NCBI RefSeq assembly: GCF_023656565.1
Contig: NZ_JAMOKG010000004.1
Coordinates: 372,001 to 436,000, forward strand
Origin: Flavobacterium tyrosinilyticum
GTDB taxonomy: Bacteria > Bacteroidota > Bacteroidia > Flavobacteriales > Flavobacteriaceae
DNA: 64,000 nt
Reading direction: 5' to 3'
Shown: positions 36,300 through 43,590 of the stretch, in pieces
Layout: every line of letters starts with the position of its first letter
How positions within the stretch are numbered: position 1 is the first letter of the stretch
Made by a program: the position numbers and the translations under genes
The notes under the pieces: model-generated
Database searches by the model: none
The model's input: the letters and a program-made list of their open reading frames with translations, nothing else
Told to the model about the DNA's origin: nothing

Positions 36300-37562
36300 C
36301 TACTCTTTCTCCAAAACTCTTTTAGCCAATTTCCCAACAGTAAGTCCTTGCACTACAATTGAAAATAAAACTACTATATAAGTTACTTCAAGTAAAAGGT
36401 TTTTGTATTCTCCTTCAGGCATAGAAAGTACCAAAGCAATAGAAACTCCACCACGAATTCCTCCCCAAACCAAAACCATCAGAGAACCTTTGTTGTAAGC
36501 AGACCTGATTCCGAAGAACTTGAAGATATCGAAGAATTTCCAAGGTAAAACGATAGAAGTTAATCTTGAAAAAAGAACAATAAAAATGGCTACAAAACCT
36601 GTTATCAATTGTTTATTTAAATCTGGCAGCAACAACAATTCAAAACCAATAAATAAGAATAAAATAGCATTTAATATTTCGTCAATAAGCTCCCAAAATT
36701 TCCCTAAATAATCTTGAGTAATTTCGCTCATTGCAACTTTTTTACCGTAATTTCCAATAATTAATCCGGCAACAACCATTGCCAGCGGACTAGAAACGTG
36801 TAAGCTTTGAGCAATCAAAAATCCTCCCATTACAATAGAAAGCGTGATTAAAACGGATACTTTATAATCGTCAATTTTCTTCATAACGTTTGATGCCGAA
36901 ATCCCAAGAACAGCACCTAATAAAAGTCCACCAATACCTTCTTTTGCAAATAACCAAGCAATAGAACCAAAAGTCATATCAAATGTTGGATCAGTTGCCA
37001 GTTTCAAAACAACAGCAAACATCACTACGGCTACTCCATCATTAAATAGGGATTCACCAACAATTTTAGTTTCGATTCTTTTAGGAACTTTCGCTTCCTT
37101 TAAAACTCCTAAAACCACAATTGGATCGGTTGGAGAAATTAAGGTTCCAAAAACTAAGCAAAATACATAAGGTATATTAATTCCTAAGAGTGGTGCGATG
37201 TAATAAAGCAACATCGAAATGATTAAAGCTGATAACACTACACTTACTGTAGAATAAATCATAATAGGAACTTTTTGTTCTTTAAGATCGGACATATTTA
37301 CGTGTAGAGCTCCTGCGAATAAAAGAAAATTCAACATTGCTCCCATCAAGATCTCATTGAAATCAAATTCTTTTATCAAATCAAAAAAATGTTTGGTGGT
37401 TGCAGGAAAGTAAGAATCTCCCAAAAGGCGAATTCCAACGGAAACCAGCATCGCAATAATCATGATTCCGATGGTTCCTGGAAGTTTTAAAAATCTTAAA
37501 TTTAAATAGGCGAAGAAAGAAGCCAGTACAATAAGTACCGAAAATGTGTAGTATAATTCCAT
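36300..37562 (-). CDS. Cation:proton antiporter (CPA1, NhaP-like)
   Basis: The 420-residue inner-membrane protein has about 12 hydrophobic helices. CPA1 features include the ion-site segment GTLISPTDPIVVLGVLKEAKVPKRIETKIVGESLFNDGVAVV, of which the SPTDP and ESLFNDG motifs are diagnostic. A late helix reads VWGGIRGGVSIALVLSMP. It is predicted to exchange Na+ or K+ for H+. There is no large cytosolic C-terminal domain. It is divergently arranged with the GbsR-type regulator 137 bases away, which might regulate it too. Confidence 0.92.
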   Translation of the reverse strand: MELYYTFSVLIVLASFFAYLNLRFLKLPGTIGIMIIAMLVSVGIRLLGDSYFPATTKHFFDLIKEFDFNEILMGAMLNFLLFAGALHVNMSDLKEQKVPIMIYSTVSVVLSALIISMLLYYIAPLLGINIPYVFCLVFGTLISPTDPIVVLGVLKEAKVPKRIETKIVGESLFNDGVAVVMFAVVLKLATDPTFDMTFGSIAWLFAKEGIGGLLLGAVLGISASNVMKKIDDYKVSVLITLSIVMGGFLIAQSLHVSSPLAMVVAGLIIGNYGKKVAMSEITQDYLGKFWELIDEILNAILFLFIGFELLLLPDLNKQLITGFVAIFIVLFSRLTSIVLPWKFFDIFKFFGIRSAYNKGSLMVLVWGGIRGGVSIALVLSMPEGEYKNLLLEVTYIVVLFSIVVQGLTVGKLAKRVLEKE

Positions 37563-37666
37563 AAATGTGATTTTTACAAAAATAGCTGTATCATTATTTA
37601 ATCAAAAATTTCAAGGTTTGAATTAACATAACTTTATAATTCGTTAAATATGTTTCAATTATTTTT

Positions 37667-37684
37667 GAAAGTTTAAAAACTTTT
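37667..37684. promoter_or_regulatory. Candidate operator for the GbsR/MarR-type regulator
   Basis: AAAGTTT-AA-AAACTTT is a perfect 7-bp inverted repeat that lies just upstream of the -7 box of the regulator gene. The same 13-base word TGAAAGTTTAAAA recurs at 38234, before the next operon. A role as autoregulatory operator is inference. Confidence 0.45.
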
Positions 37685-37687
37685 ACT

Positions 37688-37695
37688 TACATTTG
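37688..37695 (+). promoter_or_regulatory. -7 box (TACATTTG) of the GbsR/MarR-type gene
   Basis: TACATTTG matches the consensus and ends four bases before the ATG at 37700, again suggesting a leaderless message. The inverted repeat at 37667 overlaps the region between -33 and -7. Confidence 0.55.
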
Positions 37696-37699
37696 ATTC

Positions 37700-38203
37700 A
37701 TGGAATTCAAAGAAGCAAAAAATAAGTTTGTACAAACCTGGGGAGCATTAGGCTCTCAATGGGGTATTAATAAAACGATGGCACAAATCCACGCTTTATT
37801 AATGGTTTCGAACGAACCTGTTTCTATGGAAGACATTATGGAAGAATTGCAAATTTCCCGCGGAAATGCCAGTATGAACTTAAGAGGTTTAATGGATTGG
37901 GGAATTGTTTATAAAGAATATAAAGCTGGAGAAAGAAAAGAGTTTTTCACGGCAGAAAAAGATTTAGACGAACTGGCAGTAAAAATTTCCAGAGAAAGAA
38001 GCAAAAGAGAAATCAAGCCAACGCTAAAAATCTTAAAAGAAGTTTCGACTATCGAAGCAAAAGATTCTGCAGAAGAAAAACACTTTGTAGATCAGACTAC
38101 CAAATTGTATGATTTCGTTCTAAAAGCAGATAATATGTTGGATAAAATGACTGAATTTAATGATAACTGGTTGGGAAAATTGGTTATAAAAATGATGAAG
38201 TAA
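37700..38203 (+). CDS. GbsR/MarR-family transcriptional regulator
   Basis: A winged-helix DNA-binding protein of 167 residues. The GbsR-type N-terminus WGALGSQWGINKTMAQIHALL is followed by a helix-turn-helix (SMEDIMEELQISRGNASMNLRGLMDWGIV) and a wing (YKAGERKEFFTAEKD). A C-terminal helix, probably for dimerisation, follows. GbsR homologues sense osmolytes or choline in Bacillus, but no glycine-betaine genes lie here. It precedes a run of same-strand genes, and inverted repeats of one word occur on both sides of it, which suggests it controls itself and the downstream operon. Confidence 0.85.
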   Translation: MEFKEAKNKFVQTWGALGSQWGINKTMAQIHALLMVSNEPVSMEDIMEELQISRGNASMNLRGLMDWGIVYKEYKAGERKEFFTAEKDLDELAVKISRERSKREIKPTLKILKEVSTIEAKDSAEEKHFVDQTTKLYDFVLKADNMLDKMTEFNDNWLGKLVIKMMK

Positions 38204-38215
38204 AAAAATTTAATT

Positions 38216-38246
38216 AAAACTTTCATTTTTTTCTGAAAGTTTAAAA
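38216..38246 (+). promoter_or_regulatory. Inverted repeat before the DUF2071 operon
   Basis: AAAACTTTCA and TGAAAGTTTaAAA form an inverted pair with an 8-base spacer, 12 bases before the next ATG. The word matches the candidate operator upstream of the regulator gene. It could instead be a weak hairpin terminator. Confidence 0.4.
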
Positions 38247-38258
38247 CAGTCAATAACT

Positions 38259-38540
38259 ATGAAAACGACATTCAAAATAGTCGAAATTATAAATATAGCG
38301 GCCCTAATTTTTTTACTGCTTGGTGGTTATGGTTTAGCCATTACAGGTGGATTGCAAGTTTTAGGAGCACTTTTATTTGTTTTAATCTTCCCAAAAAACA
38401 AATTAATTTATATCTATTTTGCTTTAGTGATTCTCTTCTTCCTGATTTGGAATGGAGAATTTAGCTGGCTTTTCTTATTGCCAATTTCATTAATATTCTT
38501 CCTCACTTTTATTATTTACAATCAAAAAAAGAAATTATGA
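38259..38540 (+). CDS. Small integral membrane protein
   Basis: The 93-residue protein is almost entirely hydrophobic, with about three transmembrane helices (INIAALIFLLLGGYGLAI; LQVLGALLFVLIFP; LIYIYFALVILFFLIW). No family is recognised. Its stop overlaps the start of the DUF2071 gene by four bases (ATGA), so the two are translationally coupled, which supports it as a real gene. Its role in the operon is unknown. Confidence 0.65.
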   Translation: MKTTFKIVEIINIAALIFLLLGGYGLAITGGLQVLGALLFVLIFPKNKLIYIYFALVILFFLIWNGEFSWLFLLPISLIFFLTFIIYNQKKKL

Positions 38541-39277
38541 ACTTCTTAAAAGCAGAATGGAAAAATTTAGCACTTTTCAATTATGAAGTTGATGCTGAAA
38601 TATTAGAAAAATATCTTCCAGCAGGAACTGAGATTGATATTTGGAACAACAAATGTTACGTCAGTTTGGTCGGATTTATGTTTAAAAATACCAAAGTTTT
38701 GGGATTTAAAGTTCCATTTCACATCAATTTTGAAGAAGTGAATCTGAGATTTTATGTAAAACGTTTCGAAAATGGAGAATGGAAACGTGGTGTGGTTTTT
38801 ATTAAAGAAATTGTTCCTAAAAAAGCCATCACTTTTATTGCCAATACTTTGTATCAAGAACATTATGAAACTCAGAAAATGAGACATGAAATTATTGAAA
38901 ATGAAAACAGCAAAACTTTCATTTATCAATGGAAGAACGACAAAGAATGGAACACAATTGAAATTGAAACCAAAAAAGATTTAAGTAAAATCGAAATGGA
39001 TTCTGAAGCAGAATTTATTACAGAACATTATTTTGGATACACCCAAATCGATGAAGAAACCACTTTTGAATATGAAGTGACGCATCCAAGATGGGAACAA
39101 TTTGAAGTTTTAAATCATCGAATTGATATTGATTTCAAAAAAAATTACGGAAGCGATTTTGGATTTCTTCAAACTCAAAAACCAACTTCAATCTTTCTGG
39201 CTGAAGGCTCAAAAATTACAGTTAAAAACAAAAGAAAAATCGAGTTGATTCCTAGCGAAGAAAAATTATACGCTTAA
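38537..39277 (+). CDS. DUF2071 (YqjF-like) protein
   Basis: The 246-residue protein begins with the DUF2071 hallmark EWKNLALFNYEVDAEILEKYLPAG, then WNNKCYVSLVGFMFKNTKVLG and EEVNLRFYVKR. The family belongs to the acetoacetate-decarboxylase-like fold group and has no established reaction. It overlaps the upstream membrane-protein gene by four bases and is followed by the DCC-family gene after 27 bases. From memory, DUF2071, DCC, TIGR01777 and SRPBCC genes often travel together. Confidence 0.85.
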   Translation: MNFLKAEWKNLALFNYEVDAEILEKYLPAGTEIDIWNNKCYVSLVGFMFKNTKVLGFKVPFHINFEEVNLRFYVKRFENGEWKRGVVFIKEIVPKKAITFIANTLYQEHYETQKMRHEIIENENSKTFIYQWKNDKEWNTIEIETKKDLSKIEMDSEAEFITEHYFGYTQIDEETTFEYEVTHPRWEQFEVLNHRIDIDFKKNYGSDFGFLQTQKPTSIFLAEGSKITVKNKRKIELIPSEEKLYA

Positions 39278-39304
39278 AACTATTCATCTTTAAAACCAAA
39301 AATC

Positions 39305-40123
39305 ATGAAAACGTTAGAAAACCAAACCTTACTTTATGATGAAGATTGTCCACTTTGCAGTTTGTACACAACTGGTTTTGTAAAAAGCGGCATGCTTGAT
39401 GAAAACGGAAGAAAATCATATTGCCAATTATCTGATGAAGAACAAAATTTCGTAGACTTAAAGCGCGCTCCAAACGAAATTGCTTTGATCAATAATAAAA
39501 CCAAAACGGTTACATACGGAATTGACAGTTTGATAAAAGTGGTTGGTTTTTCTTTTCCGCTAATCGAAAAAATTGCGACTATAAAACCCCTTCATTTCAT
39601 CCTGAAAAAAATGTATTCTTTCGTTTCTTACAACAGAAAAGTAATTATTCCTGGAAATGTACAAGAAGAAAATAAATTGCAATGTATTCCAGATTTCAAT
39701 TATAAATACAGATTTCTTTTCATCGCATTTGCATTTACAATAACGAGTTTTGTTTTATTTGGATATTCTAATTTGATTCCGAATTTACCGAAATCAAATA
39801 TTGTGAGAGAGATCATTTTAGCATTTGGACAAATTGTTTTTCAAAGTTTATTGCTGCTGAAATTTGACAAACAAACAATTATGAATTATGCAGGAAATAT
39901 AATGACTGTTTCTTTAATGGGAAGTTTAATTTTAGTTCCGATTTTAATTCTAAGTCAGTTTTTACAACTTCCTCAAACAATCATTTTGGGCTGGTTTGGA
40001 GTTACGGTTTTGATTATGTTTTTGGAACATTTTAGAAGAGTAAAAATTTTAAAACTTCCTTTTTACTTATCTTACACTTGGATTTTTTACCGAATTCTCG
40101 CTCTACTTTTAATTTTAAATTAA
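39305..40123 (+). CDS. DCC-family (DUF393, YuxK-like) thiol protein with C-terminal membrane domain
   Basis: The N-terminal domain starts LLYDEDCPLCSLYTTGF, with the family DxxCPxC motif (Cys at about 15 and 18), a predicted thiol-redox site. After about residue 130 there are four hydrophobic helices (FLFIAFAFTITSFVLFGY; REIILAFGQIVFQSLLLL; LMGSLILVPILILSQFL; IILGWFGVTVLIMFLE). The protein of 272 residues is therefore longer than soluble DCC proteins of about 130. The substrate is unknown. It lies in the GbsR-led gene row. Confidence 0.82.
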   Translation: MKTLENQTLLYDEDCPLCSLYTTGFVKSGMLDENGRKSYCQLSDEEQNFVDLKRAPNEIALINNKTKTVTYGIDSLIKVVGFSFPLIEKIATIKPLHFILKKMYSFVSYNRKVIIPGNVQEENKLQCIPDFNYKYRFLFIAFAFTITSFVLFGYSNLIPNLPKSNIVREIILAFGQIVFQSLLLLKFDKQTIMNYAGNIMTVSLMGSLILVPILILSQFLQLPQTIILGWFGVTVLIMFLEHFRRVKILKLPFYLSYTWIFYRILALLLILN

Positions 40124-40158
40124 TTATTAGCCACGAATTCACAAATTTATTTTTATAA

Positions 40159-40240
40159 TTTTTGCCACAGATTAAAGTGATTATTCGGATTTATAAATTG
40201 CGTAAAAAATCATTAAAATCACTTTAATCTGTGGCAAAAA
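40159..40240. repeat. Perfect 24-bp palindrome (TTTGCCACAGATTAAAG)
   Basis: Arms 40159-40182 and 40217-40240 are perfectly complementary over 24 bases with a 34-base spacer. It separates the DCC gene from the epimerase gene on the same strand, so it may attenuate transcription in the operon. Confidence 0.8.
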
Positions 40241-40252
40241 AAAACACAAGCA

Positions 40253-41158
40253 ATGAGCAAACTCATAATCTCAGCCGGAACAGGGTTTTTAGGACAAATT
40301 TTAGTCGATCATTTCAAAAATAAATTTGAAGAGATTGTAATTCTAACAAGAGGAAAATCTCAAACAATTGACGGAATTAAATATGTAAACTGGAATGCTA
40401 GAACTTTTTCGGGCTGGGAAAAGGAATTGGAGAATGCTACAGTTTTAATTAATCTCGCAGGAAAGTCTGTTGATTGCCGTTATACGAAAGAGAACAAAAA
40501 AGAAATTCTTTTATCTCGAATTGAAAGCACCAAAATTCTAAACAAAGCCGTTTTAAATTGTACAAATCCGCCGAAACATTGGCTGAATTCATCTACCTCA
40601 ACCATTTACCGATTTTCTTTAGACAAACAAATGGATGAAGTTGATGGCGAAATTGGAAATGACTTTTCTATAAATGTGGCGCTTTCTTGGGAAAAAGCAT
40701 TCTTTAAAACGGAAACTCCAAATACATTAAAAACCGCTTTGCGAACTTCTATTGTTTTAGGAAAAAATGGAGGCGCTTTTATTCCGTTAAAAACTTTGGC
40801 AAAAGTTGGTTTTGGAGGAAAACAAGGAAAAGGAAATCAGTTTATAAGCTGGATTCATGAAGAAGATTTTGCGAATGCTATTGATTTTATTCTTCAGAAA
40901 GAAATTACTGGCGTTATCAATATTGTTTCTCCAGAACCAATTCGAAATGTTGACTTTATGCAGGAACTTCGAAAAGCAGTTGGTTTTCCATTTGGAATTC
41001 CGATCAATAAATTTTTTCTTGAAATTGGATCTTTCTTTATTCGAACTGAAACCGAATTGGTTTTGAAAAGTAGAAATGTAGTTCCGAAAAGACTTTTGGA
41101 TAATGGGTTTGGATTTAAGTTTAGGGATATTGATGAGGCTTTTAAAGATTTGATTTAA
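40253..41158 (+). CDS. TIGR01777-family NAD(P)-binding epimerase-like protein
   Basis: A 301-residue member of the extended short-chain dehydrogenase group similar to E. coli YfcH. The N-terminal nucleotide-binding loop is ISAGTGFLGQILVDHF. The family signatures are VLINLAGKSVDCRYT, LSRIESTKILNKAV, LRTSIVLGKNGGAF and WIHEEDFANAIDFIL. The usual Tyr-Lys pair is replaced by the family-specific STSTIYR region. Activity is not known. It is the fifth gene of the same-strand row starting with the GbsR regulator. Confidence 0.88.
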   Translation: MSKLIISAGTGFLGQILVDHFKNKFEEIVILTRGKSQTIDGIKYVNWNARTFSGWEKELENATVLINLAGKSVDCRYTKENKKEILLSRIESTKILNKAVLNCTNPPKHWLNSSTSTIYRFSLDKQMDEVDGEIGNDFSINVALSWEKAFFKTETPNTLKTALRTSIVLGKNGGAFIPLKTLAKVGFGGKQGKGNQFISWIHEEDFANAIDFILQKEITGVINIVSPEPIRNVDFMQELRKAVGFPFGIPINKFFLEIGSFFIRTETELVLKSRNVVPKRLLDNGFGFKFRDIDEAFKDLI

Positions 41159-41167
41159 ACGTCTTAT

Positions 41168-41271
41168 TTGTCATTTCGACGAAGGAGAAATCTTCGCGAG
41201 TAACTCTGCAAAGATTGACGACATTCTGTACGGAGCTACTTACGAAGATTTCTCCTTCGTCGAAATGACAA
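41168..41271. repeat. Dispersed palindrome family, copy 1 (TCATTTCGACGAAGG type)
   Basis: Arms 41168-41196 and 41243-41271 are perfectly complementary over 29 bases, with a spacer containing CTCTGCAAAGATTG. Copies with the same core occur at 59257-59360 and 63822-63923. It lies 10 bases after the epimerase stop and 27 bases before the next ATG. Confidence 0.85.
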
Positions 41272-41297
41272 GATTGTGCAAAACAAAATATAAACCA

Positions 41298-41753
41298 ATG
41301 ACAACAATAAACCTCACAACCAAAATAAAAGCCTCAAAACAAATCGTTTTTGATGCCTCAAGAAATATCGATATTCACCAACAATCGGCAAGTCCGTCAA
41401 AAGAAAAAGCAATTGCGGGTGTAACATCTGGTTTAATTAATTTAAGCGAAACGGTAACTTGGCGCGGCAAACATTTCGGATTTTATCTCACTCACAAAAG
41501 CCGAATTACGGCAATGAATTTCTATGATTATTTTGTGGATGAAATGGAAAGAGGCAAATTCAAATCGTTTAAACACGAACATTTTTTTGTAGAAGAAAAT
41601 GGCTTTACCATTATGAAAGACAAATTGCAATATGAAACTCCGTTTGGGATATTTGGTAAACTTTTTGATATTTTGCTTTTGGAAAAACATCTTACTAATT
41701 TTCTTTTAGAAAGAAATAAGGTTTTGAAAGTCATTTCGGAAAAACTCGTATAA
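41298..41753 (+). CDS. SRPBCC-family protein (START/Bet v 1-like)
   Basis: The 151-residue protein shows the SRPBCC pattern: an N-terminal strand MTTINLTTKIKASKQIVFDASRNID, then SETVTWRGKHFGFYLTHKSRITAMN, and a C-terminal helix LTNFLLERNKVLKVISEKLV. The family binds hydrophobic ligands in a deep cavity. An in-frame ATG at 41265 lies inside the palindromic repeat and is rejected in favour of 41298. It appears to be the last gene of the GbsR-led row and resembles proteins that accompany TIGR01777 epimerases. Confidence 0.82.
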   Translation: MTTINLTTKIKASKQIVFDASRNIDIHQQSASPSKEKAIAGVTSGLINLSETVTWRGKHFGFYLTHKSRITAMNFYDYFVDEMERGKFKSFKHEHFFVEENGFTIMKDKLQYETPFGIFGKLFDILLLEKHLTNFLLERNKVLKVISEKLV

Positions 41754-41820
41754 TATAAATTGCTTACTTTTATAAGTATTATCCTTAAAATGAATAATTA
41801 AAAATCAAAAAAACATACTT

Positions 41821-42216
41821 ATGAAATTAAAAACGATATTAACTGTAGTTTTCTTTGCAATTTCTTTTATCGGATTTTCTCAAAGCAATTGTACAACTCT
41901 AAAAGGTTGTGAAAGAAAGCTTTGTGAATTGAACACAAAATTGGCTGCCGCGAAAAAAGCTGGGAATCAAAATCAGATTAAAGGTGTTGAAGAAGCTATT
42001 GCGCAAACCAAGAAAAACTGCACCACCAAAACAGTCAACAAAGATCTTGACAAAAAGGTAAAAGAGAAACAGCAAGAAGTCAACGAAAGAACTGCTGATT
42101 TGAACGAAGCGATTAAAGACAAGGAAAGCAAAGAAAAGATCGACAAGAAAAGAAAAAAACTAAATGAGGCTAAAGCAGATTTGAATAAAGCTTTGGCGGA
42201 ACAGAAAGCGAAATAA
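41821..42216 (+). CDS. DUF1090 (YqjC-like) periplasmic protein
   Basis: The 131-residue protein has a signal peptide (ILTVVFFAISFIGFSQ) and a long, highly charged alpha-helical region with coiled-coil character (KKVKEKQQEVNERTADLNEAIKDK). The core CERKLCELNTKLAAAKKAGN-QNQIKGVEEAI fits DUF1090. The function is unknown. It could be a separate unit: it is preceded by 67 AT-rich bases and followed by a large repeat-filled gap. Confidence 0.8.
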   Translation: MKLKTILTVVFFAISFIGFSQSNCTTLKGCERKLCELNTKLAAAKKAGNQNQIKGVEEAIAQTKKNCTTKTVNKDLDKKVKEKQQEVNERTADLNEAIKDKESKEKIDKKRKKLNEAKADLNKALAEQKAK

Positions 42217-42255
42217 TTTTTTCTCCCGCAGATTTGGCAGATTAAAAAGATAATT

Positions 42256-42386
42256 TTAATTGCCCCCAGCTTTAGCTGGAAGTAAAAATAAGTCTCCAAT
42301 CTGGGCTTTGGCCAAATTGTAAAGTTTGGCTAAAGCCTAGAGTATTCAATCATATTTATTCTCCAGCTAAAGCTGGAGGCAATTGA
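42256..42386. repeat. Nested palindrome (CCAGCTTTAGCTGGA outer, GGCTTTGGCCAAA inner)
   Basis: The outer arms at about 42258-42280 and 42362-42384 contain AATTGCC and CCAGCTTTAGCTGGA, itself a palindrome. An inner hairpin GGCTTTGGCCAAA/TTTGGCTAAAGCC occupies about 42304-42337. It lies in the 440-base gap between the DUF1090 gene and the UbiA-like gene. Confidence 0.75.
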
Positions 42387-42533
42387 AAAACAATTAAATC
42401 AAAATTTATTTTTTAAACATAGTCCGCGGTTGAAACCGGAGGGAAACGTTGTGCAAAAAAACATCCCAAATTTTGAAATCATTTGCAATATTCTAAATGT
42501 CTTTTGAAAACGAATTTTCTCGTTTTACGTTTT

Positions 42534-42650
42534 GCGTGAGGGATAGGAGCTGGCTACCGAAGTAGCGCGGATAGCCCGACAGCATCCTGATAAAAGGGCC
42601 TATAAGCGTAAAGTAAGTAAGCCCTTTTATCGGGATGGTGGCACGCCCTA
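42534..42650. repeat. 117-nt structured repeat element, copy 1
   Basis: Boundaries are set by comparison with the copy at 59435-59551, which has exactly the same length. The first 47 bases differ at one position and include GCTAC-CGAA-GTAGC, which on the minus strand is a cUUCGg tetraloop hairpin. A 17-bp hairpin follows (CATCCTGATAAAAGGGC with GCCCTTTTATCGGGATG). The end CACGCCCTA can pair with the start GCGTG. It ends seven bases from the stop of the minus-strand UbiA-like gene. It could be a structured RNA, a 3'-end element or a REP-like mobile palindrome. Confidence 0.85.
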
Positions 42651-42657
42651 AATATTT

Positions 42658-43470
42658 TTATAGAAAAACGATCATCAGCCACCAAAAAATGGGCACACTT
42701 TCGACCCAAAAGGAAGTGTAATATTTGGAACGATTCGGATTGGCAAAAGCAATAAACAACATCAGCATGATGACCATAATAAGATTTATAATAGCGTCAT
42801 GAATATTGAATGTTGAAATAAAAACTTCTAAAAACCAAAACGGGATCAATAGCAAAAATCCTAAAAGTTTGGTTTTCTTTACTCCGATTGTCTGCGGAAC
42901 GGTTTGTAAATGCGGATCGTCATTGGCTAAATCTAAAATTTCGAAAACTAAAATCAGTACAAAAACCAAAACGAATCTTTGAATGCATTTAATAAAGAAA
43001 TCTATAGTAACTGGAATCTCTGCATTTATTAAAGGTAAAACCAAAGTAGCGCCAACCCAACAAAGCGCTACAATATAGATTTTTACTCCTGCCCAATTTC
43101 TGGCATTTCTTCGATTTGGAAAAAAGGGTAATGTGTAAAGTGCAGTTATGGCAAAAATTCCAACGGAGACTATTTGTGTTATTCTTTTTAAATTAAAAAA
43201 ATAGTAGCCAACTAAAATCACCGAAATAAAACTCAAAACAGCAATAATTTTTAGCTGAGTTCCTATCGGGTTTTTCTTTACGCGAACCAGCGCATCATAT
43301 TTTACGAAATTATATCCTACAATTGTTCCGAAAAAAACAAACAATGCCATTGGCTCATCGTACTGAATATGAAACACATGAAATGTAATTCGGACCAAAG
43401 CATAACACGATAAAGCCACGTGAATACTGCTGTTTAAATAAAAATCGAAAATTTGTTTTAAAAGTTTCAT
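42658..43470 (-). CDS. UbiA-superfamily-like membrane protein
   Basis: The 270-residue protein has about eight hydrophobic helices. The second cytosolic loop contains EILDLANDDPHLQTVPQTIGVKKTK, which resembles the second Asp-rich motif of UbiA prenyltransferases (DxxxD...TLP..G...). The first motif is only partly recognisable (GTIVGYNFVKYDALV) and lacks the usual NDxxDxxxD. It may therefore be an atypical or inactive relative. Substrate and product are unknown. It is divergent from gcvP. Confidence 0.65.
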   Translation of the reverse strand: MKLLKQIFDFYLNSSIHVALSCYALVRITFHVFHIQYDEPMALFVFFGTIVGYNFVKYDALVRVKKNPIGTQLKIIAVLSFISVILVGYYFFNLKRITQIVSVGIFAITALYTLPFFPNRRNARNWAGVKIYIVALCWVGATLVLPLINAEIPVTIDFFIKCIQRFVLVFVLILVFEILDLANDDPHLQTVPQTIGVKKTKLLGFLLLIPFWFLEVFISTFNIHDAIINLIMVIMLMLFIAFANPNRSKYYTSFWVESVPIFWWLMIVFL

Positions 43471-43566
43471 ATCTCAAATCTAATCAATTAGTAACAAATC
43501 AACTCTTTAGTTATAAATTTGATAAAAATTGAAGTTAAAAATACCTATTAAATTATTAATAATACT

Positions 43567-43574
43567 TAATTTTG
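43567..43574 (+). promoter_or_regulatory. -7 box (TAATTTTG) of gcvP
   Basis: TAATTTTG matches TANNTTTG. It would give a 5' leader of roughly 85 bases before the gcvP ATG at 43669, containing the hairpins noted at 43591-43641. Confidence 0.5.
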
Positions 43575-43590
43575 CGCCACAAAAAAACAA

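Noticed and set aside
41265..41297. Upstream start of the SRPBCC gene
   Set aside because: The ATG is part of the dispersed palindrome arm (GAAATGACAA) and would add non-family residues.
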